Made by a program: the position numbers and the translations under genes. 56,057 nt of DNA. Origin: Streptomyces sp. NRRL S-337 (GTDB lineage Bacteria > Actinomycetota > Actinomycetes > Streptomycetales > Streptomycetaceae). The stretch covers positions 1-56,057 of the forward strand of contig NZ_JOIX01000045.1 of assembly GCF_000720175.1 (NCBI RefSeq), read 5' to 3'. The notes beneath the pieces were generated by a model that made no database searches, was not told where the DNA came from, and saw nothing but the letters and a program-made list of their open reading frames with translations. Below, one piece after another: positions 20,309-28,461 of this stretch (position 1 is the stretch's first letter; every line of letters starts with the position of its first letter).

Positions 20309-20941
20309 ATGCTTTCGGAACTCGTCAGCAACTGGGGAGCCGGCTGGGCGATATCGCGCGGCACACCGGAGCCGGTCACCACGCCCTGGGGCCTGTACCT
20401 CGAGGTCGGCGCGCCCGGTCAGGTCGGGCGGCACGTCCTGCCCGAGGCCACCGAGGGCGCGGTGCGTGCGGCCACCGCGTCGGTGACCGTGCCCGACACC
20501 TGGCTCAAGGTGTGCCTGGAGGACGCGGAGGTCGAGCGCTGGCTCCCGGCGGGCTGGTACGCCGACGGGGAGGACGCCGGCCACCTGATGGCCACCGATC
20601 TGCGCACCACGCATCCGGTGACACCCGACGGCTACGCCACCTCCGTGGAGCAGCGCGCCGGTGTCACCTACGTACGGGTGCACGACGCGGCCGGCACGCT
20701 CGCCGCGAAGGGCCAGATGGCCGTCCTCGGGGACGCCACCGTCGTCGACCGGGTCGAGACCCATGCCGCCCACCGCCGCCGCGGGCTCGGCAGCGTGGTC
20801 ATGCGCGCCCTCGCCGATCGCGCCGTGGCCGAGGGCGCCCGCCTGGGCATCCTGGGCGCCACCGACGAGGGCCGGGCGCTCTACGAGTCCCTGGACTGGA
20901 AGCGGCACGCACCGCTGGCGGCGTGCGTGTACCGGCCGTAG
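20309..20941 (+). CDS. GNAT family N-acetyltransferase
   Basis: This 210-aa protein has a C-terminal GNAT domain. Motif A, which binds acetyl-CoA, is VETHAAHRRRGLGSVVMRAL (R/Q-x-x-G-x-G/A). DEGRALYESLDWKRHAPL is the last helix and strand. The N-terminal half (GPN-free, starting MLSELVSNWGAGWAISRG) is a second, degenerate GNAT-like half or substrate module. ATG 20309 follows GGGGAGG by four bases. The acceptor is unknown. Confidence 0.88.
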   Translation: MLSELVSNWGAGWAISRGTPEPVTTPWGLYLEVGAPGQVGRHVLPEATEGAVRAATASVTVPDTWLKVCLEDAEVERWLPAGWYADGEDAGHLMATDLRTTHPVTPDGYATSVEQRAGVTYVRVHDAAGTLAAKGQMAVLGDATVVDRVETHAAHRRRGLGSVVMRALADRAVAEGARLGILGATDEGRALYESLDWKRHAPLAACVYRP

Positions 20942-20965
20942 GGACGGCAGGCCCGGAAGCGGGCG

Positions 20966-22096
20966 TCAGCCCCCGGACGTGTCCAGCTCGGCGTCCACGC
21001 TCACGCCCGCGCAGTCGTACGGGTCGTCCAGCCAGCCGTCGGGGAGGACCACGCGGTTGCGGCCGGAGGTGCGGCCGCGGGGGCCGTCGGCGCCGGTGGG
21101 CCAGGGCTGGTCGAGGTCCAACTCGCCCAGCAGGTCGGAGAGTTCGTTGAGGGAGGAGGAGACCGCGAGGCTCTTGCGCATCTCCGAGCCGATCGAGAAG
21201 CCCTTGGTGTACCAGGCGACGTGCTTGCGGAAGTCGATGACGCCGCGCGCCTCGTCGTTCAGCCACTCGCCGAGCAGCGTGGCGTGCCGCAGCATGACGT
21301 CGGCGACCTGCTTCATCGTCGGCCGGGCGTAGTCCTCGGGGCGTCCTTCGAAGGCGGCCACGAGATCGCCGAAGAGCCACGGCCGGCCCAGGCAGCCCCG
21401 CCCGACGACGACGCCGTCGCAGCCGGTCTCGCGCATCATCCGGACCGCGTCGTCCGCGGACCAGATGTCGCCGTTCCCCAGGACGGGGATCTCGCCGACG
21501 TGGTCCTTCAGGCGCGCGATGGCGTCCCAGTCGGCGGTGCCGCCGTAGTGCTGGGCGGCCGTGCGGCCGTGCAGGGCGATGGCGGTCACGCCCTCCTCGA
21601 CGGCGATCCGGCCGGCGTCCAGGTAGGTGATGTGGTCGTCGTCGATGCCCTTGCGCATCTTCATGGTCACCGGCAGCCCACCGGCGTTAGCCACCGCCTC
21701 GCGCAGGATGGAGCGGAGCAGCGGGCGCTTGTACGGCAGGGCCGAGCCGCCGCCCTTGCGGGTCACCTTGGGGACCGGGCAGCCGAAGTTCAGGTCGATG
21801 TGGTCGGCGAGGTCCTCCTCCGCGATCATGCGGGCGGCCTTGCCGACGGTGTCCGGGTCGACGCCGTACAGCTGGATCGAGCGCGGCTTCTCCGTCGCGT
21901 CGAAGTGGATCAGCTGCATGGTCTTCTCGTTGCGCTCGACCAGCGCCCGGGTCGTGATCATCTCGCTGACGAACAGGCCCTTGCCCGCGGAGAACTCCCG
22001 GCAGAGCGTCCGGAACGGGGCATTGGTGATCCCGGCCATGGGCGCGAGGACCACGGGCGGCTGCACCGTGTGCGGACCGATCTGCAGCAGCGACAT
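20966..22096 (-). CDS. dusB: tRNA dihydrouridine synthase
   Basis: A 376-aa flavoenzyme reducing uridine to dihydrouridine in the tRNA D-loop. An FMN TIM barrel starts APMAGITNAPFR. The catalytic Cys106 is in DLNFGCPVPKVTRKGGG, and FMN-contacting segments are VTMKMRKGIDDDH, ALHGRTAAQHYGG and NGDIWSADDA. A C-terminal helical tRNA-binding region follows. ATG 22096 (MSLLQIGPHTV) is preceded by GAAGG. Standard length for the family. Confidence 0.95.
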   Translation of the reverse strand: MSLLQIGPHTVQPPVVLAPMAGITNAPFRTLCREFSAGKGLFVSEMITTRALVERNEKTMQLIHFDATEKPRSIQLYGVDPDTVGKAARMIAEEDLADHIDLNFGCPVPKVTRKGGGSALPYKRPLLRSILREAVANAGGLPVTMKMRKGIDDDHITYLDAGRIAVEEGVTAIALHGRTAAQHYGGTADWDAIARLKDHVGEIPVLGNGDIWSADDAVRMMRETGCDGVVVGRGCLGRPWLFGDLVAAFEGRPEDYARPTMKQVADVMLRHATLLGEWLNDEARGVIDFRKHVAWYTKGFSIGSEMRKSLAVSSSLNELSDLLGELDLDQPWPTGADGPRGRTSGRNRVVLPDGWLDDPYDCAGVSVDAELDTSGG

Positions 22097-22290
22097 GGAG
22101 CGATACCTTCGACTTTCTCCGGCGGTTCTCTTCGGGTGTGCCCGGCTTCCGGGGCACCGGTACGGCCGGGCGGGCCGGCGCCTCGCGGCCTGACGCGCCA
22201 CGGACGACGGGCTGCGGCCTCCCATTGTCCCGCACCGTGCCCGCGGCCCCGCCGGGGCCGGAGCCACCGGGATCGTTGTAGCGTTCAAGA

Positions 22291-23754
22291 ATGCCCGATC
22301 TCAGCCGCCGACGGCGTCTGCTCGTGCTGGCGATCTGCTGTATGAGCCTGCTGATCGTCAGCCTGGACAACACCGTCCTCAACGTCGCGCTGCCGTCCAT
22401 GCAGCGCGAGCTGCACGCCTCGGTCTCGGGGATGCAGTGGACGATCGACGCCTACACGCTGGTGCTGGCGTCGCTGCTGATGCTGGCCGGCTCGACCGCC
22501 GACCGGCTGGGCCGGCGGCGGATCTTCCTGGTCGGGCTGGTGGTCTTCGCGCTCGGCTCGCTGCTGTGCAGCCTGGCGCCCGACCTGGAATGGCTGGTCG
22601 TCTTCCGGATGGTGCAGGCGGTCGGCGGCTCGATGCTCAACCCCGTCGCGATGTCGATCATCACCAACACCTTCACCGACCCCCGGGAGCGGGCCCGCGC
22701 CATCGGGGTGTGGGGCGGGGTCGTCGGCATCAGCATGGCGGCCGGGCCGGTGATCGGCGGGCTGCTGGTGCAGAGCGTCGGCTGGCGCTCGATCTTCTGG
22801 ATCAACGTCCCGATCGGCGCGCTGGCGCTCTTCCTCACCCTGCGGTACGTGCCGGAGTCCCGCGCCCCGAAGCCGCGCCGGGTCGACCCGGTCGGGCAGC
22901 TGCTGGTGATCGCGCTGCTCGGCTCGCTGACGTACGCGATCATCGAGGCGCCGGACGCCGGCTGGGCGTCGGCGCAGATCCTGACGTTCGTGCTGGTGGC
23001 GCTGGTCTCGCTGGGGGCACTGATCGGCTACGAGCGGCGCCGGCGGGAGCCGCTGATCGATCTGCGGTTCTTCCACAGCGCGCCGTTCAGCGGCGCCACC
23101 ATCGTGGCGGTCAGCGCGTTCGCCGCACTCGGCGGCTTCCTCTTCATCAACACGCTCTACCTGCAGAACATCCGCGGGCTGTCCGCACTGGACGCCGGGC
23201 TCTACATGCTGCCGATGGCCGGGATGACGCTGGTCTTCGCACCGCTGTCGGGGCGGCTGGTCGGCAACCGCGGCCCCCGGCTGTCGCTGCTGCTGGCCGG
23301 TACGACGATGGGCGCGAGCGGGCTGCTCTTCGCGGCGTTCGACGCCCAGTCGACGAACTGGCTGCTGTTCCCCGGCTACGTCCTCTTCGGCATCGGGTTC
23401 GGCCTGGTCAACGCGCCGATCACCAATACGGCGGTGTCGGGGATGCCGCGCGCGCAGGCCGGGGTGGCCGCGGCCGTGGCCTCCACCAGCCGTCAGGTGG
23501 GGCAGTCGCTCGGCGTCGCGGTGATCGGCGCCGTATTGGCGAGCGGGGCGCATGCGGCGGCAACCGCGGACGAGTTCATCGCGGCCGGCCGCCCGGCCTG
23601 GTGGATCATCACCGGCTGCGGCGCGGCGGTCCTGCTGCTCGGCGCGCTGACCACCGGGCGTTGGGCGCGGGCCACCGCGCGGCACACGGCGGAACTCTTC
23701 GAGGACGACGAGCGGAGCGCCGCGGCGGCCGGGGCGGCGGGCCGGAGCGCCTGA
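22291..23754 (+). CDS. MFS drug efflux transporter, DHA2 (EmrB/QacA) type
   Basis: A 487-aa proton-antiport permease with 14 predicted membrane helices. Motif LDNTVLNVALPSM in helix 1 and the loop motif GSTADRLGRRRIFLVG identify DHA2. The antiporter motif C region GPVIGGLLVQSVGWRSIFWI is present. No regulator is directly adjacent except convergent genes. It probably exports a lipophilic toxic compound, substrate unknown. Confidence 0.92.
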   Translation: MPDLSRRRRLLVLAICCMSLLIVSLDNTVLNVALPSMQRELHASVSGMQWTIDAYTLVLASLLMLAGSTADRLGRRRIFLVGLVVFALGSLLCSLAPDLEWLVVFRMVQAVGGSMLNPVAMSIITNTFTDPRERARAIGVWGGVVGISMAAGPVIGGLLVQSVGWRSIFWINVPIGALALFLTLRYVPESRAPKPRRVDPVGQLLVIALLGSLTYAIIEAPDAGWASAQILTFVLVALVSLGALIGYERRRREPLIDLRFFHSAPFSGATIVAVSAFAALGGFLFINTLYLQNIRGLSALDAGLYMLPMAGMTLVFAPLSGRLVGNRGPRLSLLLAGTTMGASGLLFAAFDAQSTNWLLFPGYVLFGIGFGLVNAPITNTAVSGMPRAQAGVAAAVASTSRQVGQSLGVAVIGAVLASGAHAAATADEFIAAGRPAWWIITGCGAAVLLLGALTTGRWARATARHTAELFEDDERSAAAAGAAGRSA

Positions 23755-23767
23755 GGCAGCGGAACTG

Positions 23768-23800
23768 CGTCGTACGCGGCCGCGGCAGTGCGTTACGACG
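23768..23800. terminator. Terminator hairpin between convergent genes
   Basis: CGTCGTACGC (23768-23777) pairs with GCGTTACGACG (23790-23800), allowing a one-base bulge. It lies 13 nt after the MFS stop and abuts the opposite gene's stop. Confidence 0.55.
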
Positions 23801-24739
23801 TCACGCCGGGACGAGCGCCAGCTTCTCCAGCTGCTCCAGCCGCTCGCGGGAGGTCTCGTCGACGGGGGTGTAGGAGAGCAGCTTGGGACCGGGGTTGGGG
23901 CCCGTCCAGAGGCTGGTGGCGGTCAGTTCGAGGACGCCCACGCGTGGGTGGCGGAAGAGTTTGACGGAACTGACCGGGCGGACGACCTCGTGCTGGGCCC
24001 AGATCTCACGGAACTCCGGCGAGGCCTCCGTCAGCCGGGCGACCAGCGCCTTCCAGGCCGGCTCGGCGACGTGCTCGGCCATCGAGGCGCGGAACTTGGC
24101 GGCCATCACCCGCATCGTGGCGTCCAGGTCGACCACGCTCGCCCGCCACTGGGGGTGGGTGAACGCCAGCCACATGCAGTTGCGGTCCTCCTCGGGCAGC
24201 GCGTCGAGGTCGCACATCAGCTGCCCGTAGGTGCTGTTGTAGGCGAGGATGTCGAACCGGGAGTTCTGGATGACCGCGGGGAACGGCGCGAGCTGGTCGA
24301 GGACCTGGCGCAGGGCCCGCGAAACGCCGGTGCACTCCTTGCCCGGCACGGGGTCGACGGCGCCGGCGAGCGCGAAGAGGTGGCTGCGCTCGGCACGGTC
24401 GAGCAGCAGCGCACGGGCCACCGCGTCGAGGACCTGCGGCGACACGTGGATGTCCCGGCCCTGTTCGAGCCAGGTGTACCAGGTGACGCCGACCGCGCCG
24501 AGGTGCGCGACCTCCTCGCGGCGCAGTCCCGGCGTGCGGCGGCGGGCGCCGCGGGGCAGGCCGACCTGCTCGGGGGTGATCCGCTCGCGCCGGCTGCGCA
24601 GGAAGGCGGCCAGCTCGGCCCGGCGGGCGGCGTCGCCGCGCGGGGGTGCGGCGCCTGTGGGGCGGGCCGCCCCGGACGGCGGGGTCGTGGTGGCACCGGG
24701 TGGTGTGGCAGCCTGCGTCAGGGTCGCGTCGACGGTCAT
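23801..24739 (-). CDS. XRE family regulator with MmyB-type ligand-binding domain
   Basis: A 312-aa regulator. An N-terminal Ala/Pro-rich leader is followed by an HTH_31 helix-turn-helix (LAAFLRSRRERITPEQVGLP, GLRREEVAHLGAVGVTWYTW). A PAS-like MmyB ligand-binding domain follows (FDILAYNSTYGQLMCDL, FRHPRVGVLELTATSLW). This family typically represses a divergently encoded transporter or enzyme; here that is the MFS gene at 24841. The ATG at 24739 has GGAGG only one base before it, which is unusually close. The first clearly conserved residues lie ~40 codons later. Confidence 0.9.
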   Translation of the reverse strand: MTVDATLTQAATPPGATTTPPSGAARPTGAAPPRGDAARRAELAAFLRSRRERITPEQVGLPRGARRRTPGLRREEVAHLGAVGVTWYTWLEQGRDIHVSPQVLDAVARALLLDRAERSHLFALAGAVDPVPGKECTGVSRALRQVLDQLAPFPAVIQNSRFDILAYNSTYGQLMCDLDALPEEDRNCMWLAFTHPQWRASVVDLDATMRVMAAKFRASMAEHVAEPAWKALVARLTEASPEFREIWAQHEVVRPVSSVKLFRHPRVGVLELTATSLWTGPNPGPKLLSYTPVDETSRERLEQLEKLALVPA

Positions 24740-24785
24740 GCCTCCAGCGTGCCGCAGCGCCCAGGCGGTTGCCAGGTAGCAGTGA

Positions 24786-24809
24786 TACCAGGATAAGGAC
24801 ACTCTGGTA
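24786..24809. promoter_or_regulatory. Inverted repeat in the divergent regulator/MFS promoter
   Basis: TACCAG at 24786-24791 and CTGGTA at 24804-24809 form a dyad with a 12-base centre. It is located between the divergent regulator and transporter, 31 bases before the transporter GTG, as expected for an operator. Confidence 0.45.
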
Positions 24810-24840
24810 CCCGGCTGAGCGCTCGACGATCGTCGTATCC

Positions 24841-26328
24841 GTGAGCGAAACCCGAGCACAGACCATCCCTGTTGAACCCCCGGTTGCCACCCCGGTTGCC
24901 ACCCCGGTGGAATCCCCGGCCGGCGCCCCGCGACAGGCATCGGCCACCGCCGCCCTGACCCCGCTCGGCCTGCTGACCGTACTGCTGGGCGCGGCCCTCC
25001 CGATGATCGACTTCTTCATCGTCAATGTCGCCCTGCCGACCATCGATCACGACCTGCACGCGGGACCCGCGATGCTGGAGATGGTGGTGGCCGGTTACGG
25101 CGTCGCCTACGCCACGCTGCTGGTGCTGGGCGGGCGGCTCGGCGACATGATCGGCCGGCGCCGGCTGTTCCTGTGGGGCCTGGCCACCTTCGGCCTGACC
25201 TCACTGGCCTGCGGCCTCGCCCCGGACGCCGCGACGCTGGTGGCCGCCCGGGTCGCCCAGGGGGCGTCCGCGGCACTGCTGCTGCCCCAGGTGCTGGCCA
25301 CCATCCAGGCCACGACCAGCGGGAAGCGGCGCGCCAAGGCGGTCAGCCTGTACGGCGGCACGGCCGGGGTCTCCAGCGCCGTCGGCCAGGTGGTCGGCGG
25401 GCTGCTGGTCTCGGTGGACCTGGCGGGCTCCGGCTGGCGCGCGGTCTTCCTGGTGAACGTCCCGATCGCGGCGGCGGCCTGGCTGCTGGCCGCCCGCACG
25501 GTCCCCGAGACCCGCTCGCCGCACCCGACCCGGGTCGACGGCCCCGGCACCGTTCTGCTGGCCGTCTCGCTGATCACGCTGCTGCTGCCGCTGACCGAGG
25601 GGCGGGCGGCCGGCTGGCCCCTGTGGTCGTGGCTCCTGCTGGCCGTCTTCCCGTGCGCCGCCGTCGCGTTCTTCCTGGTGGAGCGGCGCGCCGAACGCAG
25701 CGGCCGGACCCCGCTCGTCCCTCCGTCCCTCCTCCGCATCCCGTCGGTGAACAGCGGCCTCACCATGATCGTGCCGTTCTCGGTGGGGTTCGGCGGCTTC
25801 ATGTTCGTGGTGGCCGTCGCGCTCCAGACCGGCCTGCACTACGGCCCGTTGGCGGCCGGCCTGTCCCTGCTGCCGCTCTGCGTCACCTTCTTCGTCGCCT
25901 CGCTGGCGGGGCCGCGGCTGGTGGGGCGGTTCGGACGGCGGGTGGTCTTCACCGGCTCGCTGATCCAGGGGGCCGGGCTGCTCGCGCTGGCGCTGACCGT
26001 GCACGCGGGCTGGCCGGGCATCTCGGTGGCCGGTCTCGCGCCGAGCATGGCGCTGCTCGGCCTCGGCCAGGGCCTGGTGCTGCCGGTCCTGCTGCGCATC
26101 GTGCTGAGCGAACTGCCGGTGGCCCAGGCGGGCGTGGGCGGCGGCGTCATGGTCACCACCCAGCAGTCCGGCCTGGCGCTGGGCGTGGCCACCCTGGGCA
26201 CGCTCTTCCTCGCGCTGCTGCCGTCCGTCGGCATCCGCGATGCGCTGCTGGCGGCCCTGCTGACGCAGCTGGCGATCGTGGCGGGCACCACGGCGCTCGC
26301 CCTCCGGCTACCGCGCTCACTGCGCTGA
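24841..26328 (+). CDS. MFS transporter, DHA2 type, divergent from MmyB-type regulator
   Basis: A 495-aa, 14-helix permease starting at GTG 24841 (VSETRAQTIPVEPP). The first ~35 residues are Pro/Val/Thr-rich and include a short tandem repeat VATPVATPVESP. Helix 1 and motif A: PMIDFFIVNVALPTIDHDL and GGRLGDMIGRRRLFLWG. Motif C: SSAVGQVVGGLLVSVDLAGS. It is probably induced when the adjacent regulator binds its ligand. Efflux substrate unknown. Confidence 0.92.
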   Translation: MSETRAQTIPVEPPVATPVATPVESPAGAPRQASATAALTPLGLLTVLLGAALPMIDFFIVNVALPTIDHDLHAGPAMLEMVVAGYGVAYATLLVLGGRLGDMIGRRRLFLWGLATFGLTSLACGLAPDAATLVAARVAQGASAALLLPQVLATIQATTSGKRRAKAVSLYGGTAGVSSAVGQVVGGLLVSVDLAGSGWRAVFLVNVPIAAAAWLLAARTVPETRSPHPTRVDGPGTVLLAVSLITLLLPLTEGRAAGWPLWSWLLLAVFPCAAVAFFLVERRAERSGRTPLVPPSLLRIPSVNSGLTMIVPFSVGFGGFMFVVAVALQTGLHYGPLAAGLSLLPLCVTFFVASLAGPRLVGRFGRRVVFTGSLIQGAGLLALALTVHAGWPGISVAGLAPSMALLGLGQGLVLPVLLRIVLSELPVAQAGVGGGVMVTTQQSGLALGVATLGTLFLALLPSVGIRDALLAALLTQLAIVAGTTALALRLPRSLR

Positions 26329-26396
26329 CCTGCGGGAACGGGGGAGGGAGCACGGGGGAGAGAGCACGGGGACGAGCACGCTCCACATCGCATGGA

Positions 26397-26434
26397 TGAC
26401 AAATATTGAAATCTGTCAGCCGTCATGCCATAGT
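26397..26434 (+). promoter_or_regulatory. Promoter and overlapping dyad operator of the aldo/keto reductase
   Basis: An AT-rich patch contains the imperfect 22-bp palindrome 26397-26418 with ends TGACA and TGTCA. TTGAAA (26406-26411) and CATAGT (26429-26434), 17 bases apart, make a plausible promoter, so the dyad would cover the -35. Confidence 0.5.
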
Positions 26435-26530
26435 TGCTTGCGTGAGGGCTCCGGACCGGCCCCGCCGGACGGCAGCCGGGCCCGCCTCCCTCACCCACCC
26501 CTCCCGTCGTCATCCCTTCAGGAGCACGCA

Positions 26531-27535
26531 GTGCAGACCCGCACCCTGGGCACGACCGGCCCGCAGACCTCCGCCCTCGGCCTCGGCTGCATGGGCATGT
26601 CCGCCCTCTACGGCGACAGCGACCGCACGGAATCCATCGCCACCATCCACGCCGCCCTCGACGCCGGCGTCACCCTGCTCGACACCGGCGACTTCTACGG
26701 CATGGGGCACAACGAACTACTGATCAACGAAGCGCTCCGCACCGCCCCCGCCGCGGCCCGCGAACGGGCGCAGACCAGCGTGAAGTTCGGTGCCCTGCGC
26801 ACCATCGAGGGCGGCTTCACCGGCTACGACGGCCGGCCCAACGCGGTGAAGAACTTCGCCGCCTACTCCCTCCAGCGCCTGGGCACCGACCACATCGACA
26901 TCTACCGGATCGCCCGGCTCGACCCGGACGTCCCGATCGAGGAGACGGTCGGCGCCATCGCCGAGCTCGTGGCTGCGGGACACGTCCGGCACATCGGCCT
27001 CTCCGAGGTCGGCGCGGAGACGCTGCGCCGCGCGGCCGCCGTGGCCCCGATCTCCGACCTCCAGATCGAGTACGCCCTCATCACCCGCGGCATCGAGGAC
27101 GCGATCCTGCCCACCGCCCGCGAGCTGGGCATCGGCATCACGGCCTACGGCGTGCTCTCCCGCGGCCTGATCAGCGGCCACTTCGCCCGGGACCGCAAGC
27201 TCGCCGCCAACGACTTCCGCGGGAGGAGCCCGCGCTTCCAGGGCGAGAACCTCGACCGCAACCTCGACCTGGTCGACGCGCTGCGCAAGATCGCCGAGCA
27301 GAAGGGCGTCTCGGTGGCCCAGATAGCCATCGCCTGGGTGCTCTCCCGCGGCGAGGACATCGTCCCGCTGGTCGGTGCGCGCCGCCGGGACCGGCTCTCC
27401 GAGGCACTCGGGGCCCTGGACGTGACGCTGGACGCGGAGGACCTCGCCGCGATCGAGCAGGCGGTCCCGGCCGGTGCCGCGGCCGGCGACCGGTACCCCG
27501 CCGAGCAGATGGCCCACCTCGACAGCGAGCACTGA
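26531..27535 (+). CDS. Aldo/keto reductase
   Basis: A 334-aa NADPH-dependent (beta/alpha)8 oxidoreductase. GTG 26531 follows AGGAG by seven bases. Of the catalytic tetrad, D51 (LLDTGDFYG), Y56 and K85 (QTSVKFGAL) are present. The expected His in the D-x-Y-x-x-H-R-x-D block is Ala128 (DIYRIARLDP). The C-terminal cofactor-binding block IVPLVGARRRDRLSEALG is present. It lies upstream of a TetR gene and is preceded by a dyad operator. Substrate unknown; loss of His may alter activity but seems to occur in some homologues. Confidence 0.9.
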   Translation: MQTRTLGTTGPQTSALGLGCMGMSALYGDSDRTESIATIHAALDAGVTLLDTGDFYGMGHNELLINEALRTAPAAARERAQTSVKFGALRTIEGGFTGYDGRPNAVKNFAAYSLQRLGTDHIDIYRIARLDPDVPIEETVGAIAELVAAGHVRHIGLSEVGAETLRRAAAVAPISDLQIEYALITRGIEDAILPTARELGIGITAYGVLSRGLISGHFARDRKLAANDFRGRSPRFQGENLDRNLDLVDALRKIAEQKGVSVAQIAIAWVLSRGEDIVPLVGARRRDRLSEALGALDVTLDAEDLAAIEQAVPAGAAAGDRYPAEQMAHLDSEH

Positions 27536-27725
27536 CCACCGGCGGGGCGGCGGCCGGCGGGAGCGGCCAGGTACCGTCCGTAGGTACCGCGCAGGGTCCC
27601 CGGTGCGCCTGGGTGCACCACCGGCCCCCGCCCGCGGATCCGGTTCCGGTACGGGTGCCGCCCCGGCGCCCGCCCACCGGCGTCCGCACCCGCCCGTCCG
27701 CTCCTCCCGAAAGGCCGCCCGCACC

Positions 27726-28334
27726 ATGCCCCCCGAGTCGTTGACCCCCGAGCGCATCCTCGAAGCCACCGAGGAGGTGCTGCGCCGGTACGGCCCGGCG
27801 AAGGCCACGGTCGTGGACGTGGCGCGCGCCCTGGGCGTCAGCCACGGCAGCGTCTACCGCCACTTCCGTACGAAGACGGCGCTGCGGGAAGCGGTCACGG
27901 CGCGCTGGCTGGACCGTACGATCCGGCAGCTGTCCGGCATCGCGACGGAGGAGGGACCGGCGGCCGAGCGGCTGGACCGCTGGCTGACCACGCTCTTCGA
28001 GGCCAAGCGGCACAAGGCGGGCGACGATCCCGAGCTGTTCGCGACGTACATGGCGCTGATCGGCGAGAGCGGTGGTGTGGTCGACCAGCACGTCACGGAC
28101 CTGGAGTCCCAGCTGACCCGGATCATCGAGGACGGCGTCGGCGAGGGCACCTTCCAGACCCCCTCCCCCGCCGTCACCGCGCGCGCCGTCTTCGACGCCA
28201 CCGGCCGCTTCCACGACCCGTGTTACGCCGCCGAGTGGTCCCGCCCGGAGATCACCGCCGACTTCGAGGCGGTCCGCGATCTGGTCCTCCGCGGCCTGCG
28301 CTCCGCCCCGACGGGCCAGGCGGACCAGACGTAG
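27726..28334 (+). CDS. TetR family transcriptional regulator
   Basis: A 202-aa repressor. The N-terminal HTH is LTPERILEATEEVLRRYGPA followed by ATVVDVARALGVSHGSVYRH and FRTKTALREAV. The helical C-terminal domain is of the TetR_C_17/YbjK-like sort. ATG 27726 is preceded by GAAAGG. It lies 190 bases downstream of the aldo/keto reductase on the same strand; it may act on the dyad at 26397-26418. Confidence 0.9.
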   Translation: MPPESLTPERILEATEEVLRRYGPAKATVVDVARALGVSHGSVYRHFRTKTALREAVTARWLDRTIRQLSGIATEEGPAAERLDRWLTTLFEAKRHKAGDDPELFATYMALIGESGGVVDQHVTDLESQLTRIIEDGVGEGTFQTPSPAVTARAVFDATGRFHDPCYAAEWSRPEITADFEAVRDLVLRGLRSAPTGQADQT

Positions 28335-28416
28335 CCCCCGCGGGACGGCAGGGAGGCCCAGCGGAAACGGCAGAGGGCCCGCCCACGGCCGACCGGCCGC
28401 CGACAGGCCCCCTCGA

Positions 28417-28461
28417 CCCGAGCGGTACCGGCCCGAGCCGTACCGACCCGGGCCGTACGGA
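28417..28461. repeat. Three tandem 15-bp repeats abutting the carboxypeptidase stop
   Basis: CCCGAGCGGTACCGG, CCCGAGCCGTACCGA and CCCGGGCCGTACGGA follow head to tail at 28417-28461 and end one base before the minus-strand stop codon. The GTAC cores are self-complementary, so the block can also fold and may act as a terminator between the convergent TetR and carboxypeptidase genes. Confidence 0.7.

Noticed and set aside
24880..24917. Short direct repeat GGTTGCCACCCC
   Set aside because: It encodes the VATPVATPVESP leader of the MFS protein; no sign of a DNA-level function.
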